In this document: piece after piece, positions 26,555-34,083 of the stretch
Numbering within the stretch: position 1 is the first letter of the stretch
Layout of the letters: each line of letters opens with the position of its first letter
The notes under the pieces: generated by a model
Told to the model about the DNA's origin: nothing
What the model saw: only the letters and a program-made list of their open reading frames with translations
Database searches by the model: none
NCBI GenBank assembly: GCA_031290595.1
Contig: JAITNG010000016.1
Location: 1-34,235 of the forward strand
Direction: 5' to 3'
Source: Oscillospiraceae bacterium
Lineage (GTDB): Bacteria > Bacillota > Clostridia > Oscillospirales > Acutalibacteraceae
DNA: 34,235 bases
Made by a program: the position numbers and the translations under genes

Positions 26555-28052
26555 GGCTCTTCATAGTGGGGAATAATTGCACGTCGCGTATCGTGTGGCT
26601 GTCCGTCAGGAGCATCACCAGGCGGTCGATGCCGATGCCTTCGCCGCCCGCGGGGGGCATCCCGTATTCGAGCGCTGTGAGGAAATCTTCATCCGTGTGC
26701 TGGGCTTCTTCATCCCCGGCGGCAAAGAGGGCTTCCTGATCGGCAAAACGCCCCCGCTGGTCAATCGGGTCGTTGAGTTCGGAATAGGCGTTGGCAAATT
26801 CCCGCCCGGTGATGAACAGTTCAAAGCGTTCCACATGCTCCGGCTGGCCGGGCTTGCGCTTGGTCAGGGGCGAAATTTCGACCGGGTGATCCAGCACAAA
26901 GGTGGGCTGCACCAGGGTTTCTTCCACATATTCTTCAAAGAAGAGGTTTAAAATATCCCCCTTGCGGTGCCGGGCGCTGGGGGCAAGGCCGCGCGCCTTG
27001 GCCAGTTCACGCGCCCGGGCTTCGTCAATGGACGCAAAATCAATGCCGGTGGCGCTGCGCACGGCTTCGGTCATGGTGATGCGGGCAAAGGGGCTTTCGA
27101 GGTCGATTTCCACCCCTTCATAGCTGATGTGCGCCGTGCCAAGGACGTTTTGCGCCACGGTGCGGATCAGGTTTTCCGTCAAATCCATCATGCCGTTGTA
27201 ATCGGTATAGGCCTGGTAAAATTCCAGGAGCGTGAATTCCGGGCTGTGGCGGGCGTCAACGCCTTCGTTGCGGAAGCACTTGCCCATTTCGTAGACGCGC
27301 TCCATCCCGCCCACCAGCAGGCGCTTTAAGTAAAGCTCCAGCGATATGCGCAGCTTGAGGTCTTCATCCAGGGCATTGTGGTGGGTCAAAAATGGCCGCG
27401 CAGCAGCGCCCCCGGCGTTGTGTACCAGGATGGGCGTATCGACTTCCCAGAAGCCCTGGTCATCCATATAGCGGCGGATTTCCCGCAGGATCAGCGTGCG
27501 GCGGCGGAAGGTTTCCTGGCTTTCCGGGTTCATGATCAAATCAAGGTACCGGCGGCGGTAACGCGCGTCGGTATCGGTGAGGCCATGGAATTTTTCCGGC
27601 AGGGGGAGCAGGGACTTGGTGAGCAGCCGCAGCGCCGTTGCGTGGACGGAAACTTCGCCCCGGCGGGTGCGGAAGACCGTGCCGCGCACCTCCAAAATGT
27701 CGCCAATATCCCACTTTTTGTATTCCGTGTAGCAATCCTCGCCCACATCATCGATGCGGACGTAGATCTGCATCCGGCCACTGCGGTCGCGCAAATCGAT
27801 GAAGTTGGCCTTGCCCATATCGCGCCGGCTCATCATGCGGCCGCAAAGGCTGACTTCGCTGCCTTCCAGCGCTGCAAACTGCGGGGCGATTTCGCCCGCG
27901 CCGATGCTCTGCACCGCCGTTGTGACGGCAAAGGGATCCTGCCCGGCCGCCTGGAGCGCCGTCAGCTTTTCCACACGCACCTGCCGCAGGGCATTGGTAT
28001 CCTCTTCGGGCGGCTGTTCCGCCGCACGACCTTCCAATACTTCTTCTGCCAT
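26547..28052 (-). CDS. lysS: Lysyl-tRNA synthetase (class II)
   Basis: VSLCGRMMSRRDMGKANFIDLRD OB-fold, FRNEGVDARHSPEFTLLEFYQAY, GEGIGIDRLVMLLTDS. Confidence 0.97.
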   Translation of the reverse strand: MAEEVLEGRAAEQPPEEDTNALRQVRVEKLTALQAAGQDPFAVTTAVQSIGAGEIAPQFAALEGSEVSLCGRMMSRRDMGKANFIDLRDRSGRMQIYVRIDDVGEDCYTEYKKWDIGDILEVRGTVFRTRRGEVSVHATALRLLTKSLLPLPEKFHGLTDTDARYRRRYLDLIMNPESQETFRRRTLILREIRRYMDDQGFWEVDTPILVHNAGGAAARPFLTHHNALDEDLKLRISLELYLKRLLVGGMERVYEMGKCFRNEGVDARHSPEFTLLEFYQAYTDYNGMMDLTENLIRTVAQNVLGTAHISYEGVEIDLESPFARITMTEAVRSATGIDFASIDEARARELAKARGLAPSARHRKGDILNLFFEEYVEETLVQPTFVLDHPVEISPLTKRKPGQPEHVERFELFITGREFANAYSELNDPIDQRGRFADQEALFAAGDEEAQHTDEDFLTALEYGMPPAGGEGIGIDRLVMLLTDSHTIRDVQLFPTMKSHA

Positions 28053-28070
28053 GGATTTGTATCCTCCAAC

Positions 28071-28547
28071 TTACTGCAAAATACTCTTGATTTCCAGGCG
28101 CAGGGTGCCGTTTGGCACCTCAATTTCCACCTGATCGCCCACCTTGTGGCCAAGCAGCGCTTTGCCAACGGGGGATTCATCGGAAATACGGTTCTCTTCC
28201 GGGTTGGCCTGGGATTTGCCGATGATCTGGAACTGTAGATCCTCCTGATAGGTGTGGTCGTAAAGCTCCACATGGGAACCGATGCCCACCACTTCCGTGC
28301 TGAGTTCGTCTTCATCCAGGATCCGCGCATTTTTCAGCTCGTCTTCCAGCCGCGAAATCTTGGCTTCCATGATCGCCTGTTCGTTCATCGCCTCGTCGTA
28401 TTCCGCGTTTTCCGAAAGATCGCCGAAGGAACGCGCCTCCTTGATCTTTTCGGCGATTTGATCCCGCCCCGTTGTGCGGAGCGCTTCGAGTTCGTCCGTC
28501 AGCCGTTTGTAGCCTTCGGCGGTAAGGAATGTTTGATTGCTTGCCAT
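28071..28547 (-). CDS. greA: Transcription elongation factor GreA
   Basis: FLTAEGYKRLTDELEALRT, ARSFGDLSENAEYDEAMNEQAIMEAKI, SPVGKALLGHKVGDQVEI. Confidence 0.97.
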   Translation of the reverse strand: MASNQTFLTAEGYKRLTDELEALRTTGRDQIAEKIKEARSFGDLSENAEYDEAMNEQAIMEAKISRLEDELKNARILDEDELSTEVVGIGSHVELYDHTYQEDLQFQIIGKSQANPEENRISDESPVGKALLGHKVGDQVEIEVPNGTLRLEIKSILQ

Positions 28548-28702
28548 GCTTACGCACCCTTTCTAATTTTACATGAACTATCGTAGTTGATTCCCCCCAT
28601 ACGCAAAAGCACACAAAACCCCCGACCGGCGAACCAAGTAAAGTCCGTCGGAACAGAGCCACAGGAAGGCACAACTGTTTGATTTTGCCATTACACACCT
28701 AT

Positions 28703-28730
28703 AGTATACACCTTTTTTGGAAAAAGTCAA
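28703..28730 (-). promoter_or_regulatory. Promoter TTGACT-N16-TATACT for greA
   Basis: -35 at 28725-28730, -10 at 28703-28708; implies a leader of about 150 nt. Confidence 0.75.
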
Positions 28731-28750
28731 GGGGCAGCGCGGGCGGCGGC

Positions 28751-28781
28751 AAAAACGCACGCACCCCCCGGGGGAGGGTGC
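28751..28781 (-). terminator. Terminator of the remnant gene at 28792-28884
   Basis: Minus strand GCACCC...GGGTGC stem followed by CGTTTTT. Confidence 0.65.
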
Positions 28782-28791
28782 GCTGCTGCTA

Positions 28792-28884
28792 CTACTGGAT
28801 AACCACAGGGAACGTGACCAACACGGCGTTTTCGCAATCCTCCCCCCAGAAAAACGTTGCCACCCCTTCATAGGTTCCTGCGCC
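28792..28884 (-). pseudogene. 3' remnant of a truncated gene
   Basis: Minus frame ...GAGTYEGVATFFWGEDCENAVLVTFPVVIQ-stop, with terminator directly after; upstream part abuts the palindromic repeat. Confidence 0.5.
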
Positions 28885-28941
28885 CGATGTGCATCTGTAT
28901 TTTTATGCGCCTTTGTAGGGACACGGCGTGCCGTGTCCAGG
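28885..28941. repeat. Half copy (A) of the palindromic element
   Basis: GATGTGCATCTGTATTTTTATGCGCC followed by TTGTAGGGACACGGCGTGCCGTGTCCAGG (28913-28941). Confidence 0.85.
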
Positions 28942-28980
28942 CGCCTACAACGAAGCATTGCCGCCGTGGCCATTATTAAA

Positions 28981-29007
28981 ATTGCGTTGAATAGCATTCA
29001 ACGCAAT
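28981..29007. repeat. Hairpin ATTGCGTTGAAT-AGC-ATTCAACGCAAT
   Basis: 12-bp perfect arms with 3-nt centre. Confidence 0.85.
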
Positions 29008-29060
29008 CCTCATCAAACGCCCGGCCACACGCCGCCACCATAGGGCACCGCCATAACGCA

Positions 29061-29162
29061 CCTGGACACGGCACGCCGTGTCCCTACAAACCGGGATAAA
29101 ACGCCCAATGTGCATCTGCATTTTCATGCGCCTTTGTAGGGACACGGCGTGCCGTGTCCAGG
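29061..29162. repeat. MITE-like palindromic element core (copy 2; units B and C)
   Basis: Same 29-bp inverted repeats as 4029-4129 (29061-29089 and 29134-29162), with conserved ACCGGGATRAAACGCC next to the left arm. Confidence 0.85.
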
Positions 29163-29193
29163 TGCGTGCGGGCGCGTGGTTTGCGTCGCCAAT

Positions 29194-30582
29194 TCACACT
29201 TCCAGATTTAGCCACAAAGCAGGGCGCACGCCGCCAGAGCTGTCGTTTACATCGTCGCCATTGAGGCGGACATTGCCACCATAGCTGACACCCGCGGCAC
29301 CGTCAGGAGTGTCGCCGGGCGACCGAAGCCACCACCAGGACTGTTCTCCCTTTAAATCGCTGCAAACTCGTGCTTTGTTATAGTCATCGTCAATCCACAA
29401 GAAATCCCCATTGCTATTAAGTGGCTTCTCATCCCATTTACTTGGCTTTCCTTCGCCAAAATATTTCCGCACCGCGCTCAGGCTCAACAAAAACACCTTG
29501 TCATCAGTGGGTTCACCGCCCTTTGTATTGAAAGGCGTCTTTTCATTAACCCCATATGTATTGTTGAAATTTTTGTTGTGGGCGACTAGGATGCGCTTCT
29601 GATCCTCTCCTGAAAAGCCATTGTAAAACGCGCCGTTCAGGTATTTCCGCAGGGTGCATTCTTCCCAGGTTGTCGCCGTGAGGCTATTATTGTAGGCTCT
29701 TTGCTCAATGACGTTTTTGGCGAGCAGCAGGGCTTTGCCTTCCTCCACCGCCAACACGCTCCAATCGTAGTCGCCAAAGCGGAAATCTTGCCCTTTTGTC
29801 AGCGTTAGCTTTGGCTTTGGGGCTACAATTGGCGCTGCAACGTGCCGCTCCATTGCGGCAATTTGCTCACGCAGGGCAGTGATCTCACCTTCCAGCGCCT
29901 GTTTTTCCGCAAGCAATTGCGCACAAGTTTTGTCCCTGTCCCCCAGCGTTTGTTTTGCCTTGGTTAGCGAAACATTTAAGCCGTCACGTTCATGCAGCAG
30001 TTCAGTGCGCTGTTGCTCAAGTTTTCGCAAACTGTCGTTTGCCTTGGCAAGTTCCTGCGCAATAGCTGAATCTGTGGGCAGTTCAGATGCTCTGACCCAA
30101 CTGGCATCAGGCCGTTGTTCGTTTTCAACAGCCTTGTTGAGCGCGTTTATGATCTTCAGCACCAGTTTGCCTACGTCTGGCCAAAAGGCTGCCACGCAAT
30201 TGTTTGTCGCTCTTTTTCTGAACGCCCTAAGTTTTTCTGCATTTTCCGGGTCATTATAATATGTATCATTTTTTGACGGAAACACCAGCACGCGTTTCTT
30301 CCCCAATTTTTCACATGCATAATCATATTCTTTTTCTGTGTAGCTCTTGCCGTCTGGCGCGGGTGAACCGTACCGCCCTGCGATAATAACGATATAGTAA
30401 TCAGAAACATCGATGTATTTTTTGATGCACTCAAACTGCTCGTCCCCGTCAGCGACAAAGGCTTCCATGCTGACCGGGAAGAACTTCCCGGCTTCCAGCA
30501 AAGCATTTATCACTTGCAGCCGTTCTTCCTTTAAATCTTCATAGGTTGAGCTAATGAACACCTGATACCGTTTTTCCCCCAT
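29194..30582 (-). CDS. DUF4062 - coiled coil - DUF6273 fusion protein
   Basis: N-terminal YQVFISSTYEDLKEERLQV...IVIIAGRYGS (DUF4062); coiled coil ELAKANDSLRKLEQQRTELLHERDG...; C-terminal WWLRSPG...GGVRPALWLNLE (DUF6273-like). Confidence 0.88.
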   Translation of the reverse strand: MGEKRYQVFISSTYEDLKEERLQVINALLEAGKFFPVSMEAFVADGDEQFECIKKYIDVSDYYIVIIAGRYGSPAPDGKSYTEKEYDYACEKLGKKRVLVFPSKNDTYYNDPENAEKLRAFRKRATNNCVAAFWPDVGKLVLKIINALNKAVENEQRPDASWVRASELPTDSAIAQELAKANDSLRKLEQQRTELLHERDGLNVSLTKAKQTLGDRDKTCAQLLAEKQALEGEITALREQIAAMERHVAAPIVAPKPKLTLTKGQDFRFGDYDWSVLAVEEGKALLLAKNVIEQRAYNNSLTATTWEECTLRKYLNGAFYNGFSGEDQKRILVAHNKNFNNTYGVNEKTPFNTKGGEPTDDKVFLLSLSAVRKYFGEGKPSKWDEKPLNSNGDFLWIDDDYNKARVCSDLKGEQSWWWLRSPGDTPDGAAGVSYGGNVRLNGDDVNDSSGGVRPALWLNLEV

Positions 30583-30619
30583 TTGGCTACCTCCTCAGCA
30601 TAAATCCCTTTCACACAAC

Positions 30620-30648
30620 AGTATAGCAAAGAATTCGGCATTATGCAA
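30620..30648 (-). promoter_or_regulatory. Promoter TTGCAT-N17-TATACT for the DUF4062 gene
   Basis: -35 at 30643-30648, -10 at 30620-30625; GAGGAGG RBS before ATG 30582. Confidence 0.75.
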
Positions 30649-30699
30649 GATAATATTTCCAATTTCTTGGCGCCTGCGCCGGAAAAATAAAAAAGGGGC

Positions 30700-30728
30700 T
30701 TGCAAAACCCGCGAAGATATGCTATACT
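30700..30728 (+). promoter_or_regulatory. Promoter TTGCAA-N17-TATACT for tRNA-Pro
   Basis: Boxes 11 nt upstream of the tRNA 5' end. Confidence 0.75.
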
Positions 30729-30738
30729 ATGTAGCGTT

Positions 30739-30814
30739 CCGGGTGTGGCGCAGTTGGTAGCGCGCTTGACTGGGGGTCAAGAGGCCGTGAGTTCAAGTCT
30801 CGCCACTCGGACCA
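30739..30814 (+). tRNA. tRNA-Pro (anticodon GGG)
   Basis: Acceptor CCGGGTG/CACTCGG, anticodon loop CTGGGGG in stem CTTGA/TCAAG, T-arm GTGAG-TTCAAGT-CTCGC, encoded CCA. Confidence 0.95.
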
Positions 30815-30820
30815 AACAGC

Positions 30821-30875
30821 GCAAAGGAAGCGGGCAAGTCCTTGAGTATCAAGGCTTGTCCGCTTCCTGCTTTGC
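30821..30875. repeat. Long imperfect inverted repeat just after tRNA-Pro
   Basis: GCAAAGGAAGCGGGCAAGTCCTTGA-GTA-TCAAGGCTTGTCCGCTTCCTGCTTTGC, about 23 pairs with two small bulges. Confidence 0.85.
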
Positions 30876-30996
30876 CAGAGAGGACAACCAAGAAAGCCCC
30901 AAAGGACAAGAAACCAACGCTTGACTTTTCCCGATTTTTCGCGGGGTTAAACGTCTATTTACCTCACGCCTTAAATATCTATGGAGAAGAAAGGGC

Positions 30997-31977
30997 GTGA
31001 AAGGCATGGTGCAAACAAGACGAAAACTCACAATTCAACCCAAGGGCGGGATAACGCTGGAAGAGGGCTTTGAGCAGTTTTGCCAGAGCAAGGCGGTGAT
31101 GAACGCGGCGGACGACACCATCAAGCACTACCGCAACGTGTTTCGCTATTTTTTGGAGTTCTACGGCGCGGGGCGGCTGTGTTCGGAGGTACGGGATCAG
31201 ACCATCATTGAATATTTGGCGCATATTCGCCAGACCAAGCCCGACCTTGCGAGCAAGACGGTGAACACCTACACCAAGGGGCTACGGGCGATTTTCTATT
31301 ACATGATGAAAAATGGCTGGATGAGCGAGTTCAAAATCACCCTCCCCCGCGTGGACGAGACCATCAAGGAGACCTACACGGATTTTGAGGTGCAACAGCT
31401 CATCAAAAAGCCCGACACGAAGGGGTGCAGCTTCGCCGAGTTCCGCAACTGGGCGATGGTGTGCTATTTTCTCGCCACAGGCAACCGCCTTAGCACCGTG
31501 CGCAACCTGAAAATCAGCGACATTGATTTTGCCGCCGACGAGATTTTAATCAGGAAAACCAAGAACCGCAAGCAACAAATTATCCCCATGAGCAGCGAAT
31601 TAAAGGCGGTGCTGCGCGAATATTTGACCTATCGCAAGGGCGAGCCTGATGATTGCCTGTTCTGCAACGCCTACGGCGACCCACTCAGCAAGGACGGTAT
31701 GGAGGGCTGCATTATCCGCTATAACCATGGGCGCGGCGTTACCAAGACCTCTATTCATCTGTTTCGGCACACGTTCGCCAAGAATTGGATTATGGGCGGC
31801 GGCGATATTTTTCGCTTGCAGAAGATTTTAGGGCATAGCACCCTCGACATGGTGAAGAACTATGTGGCGATTTTCGGCGGCGATTTGAAGCGGGACTATG
31901 ACCGCTTTAGCGCGTTAGACCAAGCCAGAGCCACCAGCGAAGAGCGGCGGGGGCAGTCCATTAAGATGAGGAAGTAA
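30997..31977 (+). CDS. Tyrosine recombinase/integrase
   Basis: SAM-like N-terminal domain; catalytic TGNRLSTVRNL, HLFRHTFA, LGHSTLDMVKNYV. Confidence 0.95.
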   Translation: MKGMVQTRRKLTIQPKGGITLEEGFEQFCQSKAVMNAADDTIKHYRNVFRYFLEFYGAGRLCSEVRDQTIIEYLAHIRQTKPDLASKTVNTYTKGLRAIFYYMMKNGWMSEFKITLPRVDETIKETYTDFEVQQLIKKPDTKGCSFAEFRNWAMVCYFLATGNRLSTVRNLKISDIDFAADEILIRKTKNRKQQIIPMSSELKAVLREYLTYRKGEPDDCLFCNAYGDPLSKDGMEGCIIRYNHGRGVTKTSIHLFRHTFAKNWIMGGGDIFRLQKILGHSTLDMVKNYVAIFGGDLKRDYDRFSALDQARATSEERRGQSIKMRK

Positions 31978-32002
31978 GCGGGGCAATCCAAAAAATTGGG
32001 GG

Positions 32003-32032
32003 TTGACAAAGGTTAGCCCCCTCCTCTATTAT
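32003..32032 (+). promoter_or_regulatory. Promoter TTGACA-N18-TATTAT
   Basis: -35 32003-32008, -10 32027-32032, upstream of the DUF6291-like gene. Confidence 0.6.
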
Positions 32033-32203
32033 CTTTTTGCGCAAATGCGCCAACCCTTTTCGGCAAAATGGGGGTTGTAAAAAGCATAAGCACGGTACAT
32101 AATCGGAGCTAATCCTTTTATGTTCGTGGTGGCAAGATGGAAACATTTTGCCAAATATGTGTTTATGCACATCTTGCCCCGACGAATATAAAGGGATTTT
32201 TTT

Positions 32204-32947
32204 ATGGCGCAACCGCACAAAAACAGCTTTGTTCTTTACGCCGACCTATTGGATAAATTGGAGCGGCTGACAAACGAGCAAATTGGCATGGTGTTCAAGG
32301 CGATTTTGGAGTTCGAGAACGGCTTAGAGCCTGTGATTGCCGACCCTTTAGCGCAACTTTCTTTTGATTTTATCAAACCCGACCTCATCAAAAACAATGA
32401 GAAATATCAGGAAGCCGTGAAACGCAGCCGTGAAAATGGCGCGAAAGGCGGCAGACCCCGCAAAGAAAACCCACAAAACCCAGCAGGTTTTAATGAAACC
32501 AAACAGGATAATCAAAAATCCAGCGGGTTAAATCAAAACCCAGAAAAACATGATAATGATAATGGCAATGAGAATGATAGAAAAAATATAACCGCTGGCG
32601 CGGTTGCTGATTTTTATGACAAGTTCAAGCCCCCCAAAACGCTCTCCCCTGTGCGGCAATGGCAGACAGAGGCGGCGCGGCTAGCCGATTATTTCAAGCT
32701 GGATTTGGACGTGACATTTACAAAACCCAAGAGCCATAAGGCTTACAAGATTGCAGACAGCTGGTATCGCCTCTTTCGCGATGGCGGTGATTTGGTCGTT
32801 GGTCGGCTTGAAACGGCCTACAGCTATTTTGCTGACCAAGAACGATTTTTGGCGCTCCCAGACGCTACAAAATGGGGCTATTTGCGCGATATAGCGCACA
32901 ATGGGCTGGCGAAGTTCAAACAAAAGGGCGTTTATAATGCAACATAA
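32204..32947 (+). CDS. DUF6291-like protein, putative replication protein
   Basis: KNSFVLYADLLDKLERLTNEQIGMVFKAILEFENG...RSRENGAKGGRPRK; polar linker; separate C-terminal helical domain. Confidence 0.7.
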   Translation: MAQPHKNSFVLYADLLDKLERLTNEQIGMVFKAILEFENGLEPVIADPLAQLSFDFIKPDLIKNNEKYQEAVKRSRENGAKGGRPRKENPQNPAGFNETKQDNQKSSGLNQNPEKHDNDNGNENDRKNITAGAVADFYDKFKPPKTLSPVRQWQTEAARLADYFKLDLDVTFTKPKSHKAYKIADSWYRLFRDGGDLVVGRLETAYSYFADQERFLALPDATKWGYLRDIAHNGLAKFKQKGVYNAT

Positions 32948-32955
32948 ACTACAAC

Positions 32956-32978
32956 TTCTATTAGAACTTCTAATAGAA
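32956..32978. promoter_or_regulatory. Tandem palindromes TTCTATTAGAA-C-TTCTAATAGAA (candidate partition site/operator)
   Basis: Two 11-bp palindromes on a 12-bp period upstream of the parA-like -10 (TATAAT 32993-32998); additional half-sites TAGAA 32979-32983 and TAGAACTT 33010-33017. Confidence 0.6.
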
Positions 32979-33037
32979 TAGAAAATATGTTATATAATCC
33001 AATAAAAAATAGAACTTAAAATATAGCAGAAACTGCA

Positions 33038-33811
33038 ATGACAAATATAACAGGCTTTATATCAGGGCGTGGCGGGGCGAGCAAATCGACCAGCAGTCAA
33101 GCCCTGCACACATGGCTCAACACCCACAACCACAAGGCTTTGCTGATCGATTTTGACCAACAGGGCAACACCAGTTACACTTACGGGTTGGAAGTGAGCA
33201 ACCTGCCAACCATGTATCATGTGTTCAACAATGATATTGACATAAAAAATGCGATCAATCATACGCGAAACGGCGATATTATCAACGGAAACGCCAGCTT
33301 AAATAAGATTGAGGCACTTTATAACGCTGATAACTACCTTGAGGGTGTGCCGAAACTGCGAGAAAAATTGCACGAAGCGGGGGAGAATTACTCCCATATC
33401 ATCATTGACACCGCGCCCAAAATCCAAGGCATGATGGCAACGCAAGTTTTGGTGGCAAGCACCTCAATTGTTGTGCCGATTAGTCCTGATATTTACAGTA
33501 TTCAAGGGCTGGCGCGGATTAGCCAGGTGATTGCGCCCATCAAAGCGGGCTACAACCCAGACCTGCGCATTGACGGCGTGTTGCTCACGAAATATAACGA
33601 TAGATTGGTGTTAAACGCCAGCCTCAAACAGGCGGTGGAGCAATGGGCGGCGCAAAACGACACGCGGATTTATGCCAAGCCAATCCGCGAAAGCGTGGCC
33701 GTGCGTGAAGCGCAAGCCAAGCGCGATAGCCTGTGGGATTATGCGTCAGAAAGCAATCCGTCCCTTGACTATCAAGCATTTATTGCTGAATATCTGGAAA
33801 GGAACGCATGA
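33038..33811 (+). CDS. ParA family ATPase with atypical Walker A
   Basis: ISGRGGASKSTSSQALHTWLN, LLIDFDQQGNTSYTYGL, HIIIDTAP, VPISPDIYSIQGL. Confidence 0.88.
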   Translation: MTNITGFISGRGGASKSTSSQALHTWLNTHNHKALLIDFDQQGNTSYTYGLEVSNLPTMYHVFNNDIDIKNAINHTRNGDIINGNASLNKIEALYNADNYLEGVPKLREKLHEAGENYSHIIIDTAPKIQGMMATQVLVASTSIVVPISPDIYSIQGLARISQVIAPIKAGYNPDLRIDGVLLTKYNDRLVLNASLKQAVEQWAAQNDTRIYAKPIRESVAVREAQAKRDSLWDYASESNPSLDYQAFIAEYLERNA

Positions 33812-34083
33812 AAAAAGATTTTAGTCTAGACACGATGGACGCGTTGACACTGCCGCCGCCCGCTTTGCCTAAAACAACCCAAACCGCCGCCCTTGCCTGC
33901 AAAAAAGAACCGTTTGGGGTCATGGGCAGTCTTGTTTTCGCCACTAAAAGCGCAAGACGCACCATCAGCATTTATTTGCGCGAAAGCACGATTTTGCAGT
34001 TGGAACAAGCGGCAAAAAACAGGGGCGTGAGCAGAAGTGAAATGTTAGAGGCGTTGTTGGATAAAGTGTTGTTTGAGGGTTAA
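33808..34083 (+). CDS. Ribbon-helix-helix protein, putative ParA partner
   Basis: C-terminal RRTISIYLRESTILQLEQAAKNRGVSRSEMLEALLDKVL; ATGA overlap with the parA-like stop. Confidence 0.8.
   Translation: MKKDFSLDTMDALTLPPPALPKTTQTAALACKKEPFGVMGSLVFATKSARRTISIYLRESTILQLEQAAKNRGVSRSEMLEALLDKVLFEG

Noticed and set aside
28885-29162. CRISPR array
   Set aside because: Units are palindromic, in alternating orientation and irregularly spaced; no uniform spacers and no cas genes.
29194-29350. Possible diversity-generating-retroelement variable region at the DUF6273 C-terminus
   Set aside because: The domain is lectin-like in flavour, but there is no reverse transcriptase, template repeat or enrichment of AAY codons here. 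Would need a near-identical TR plus RT elsewhere.
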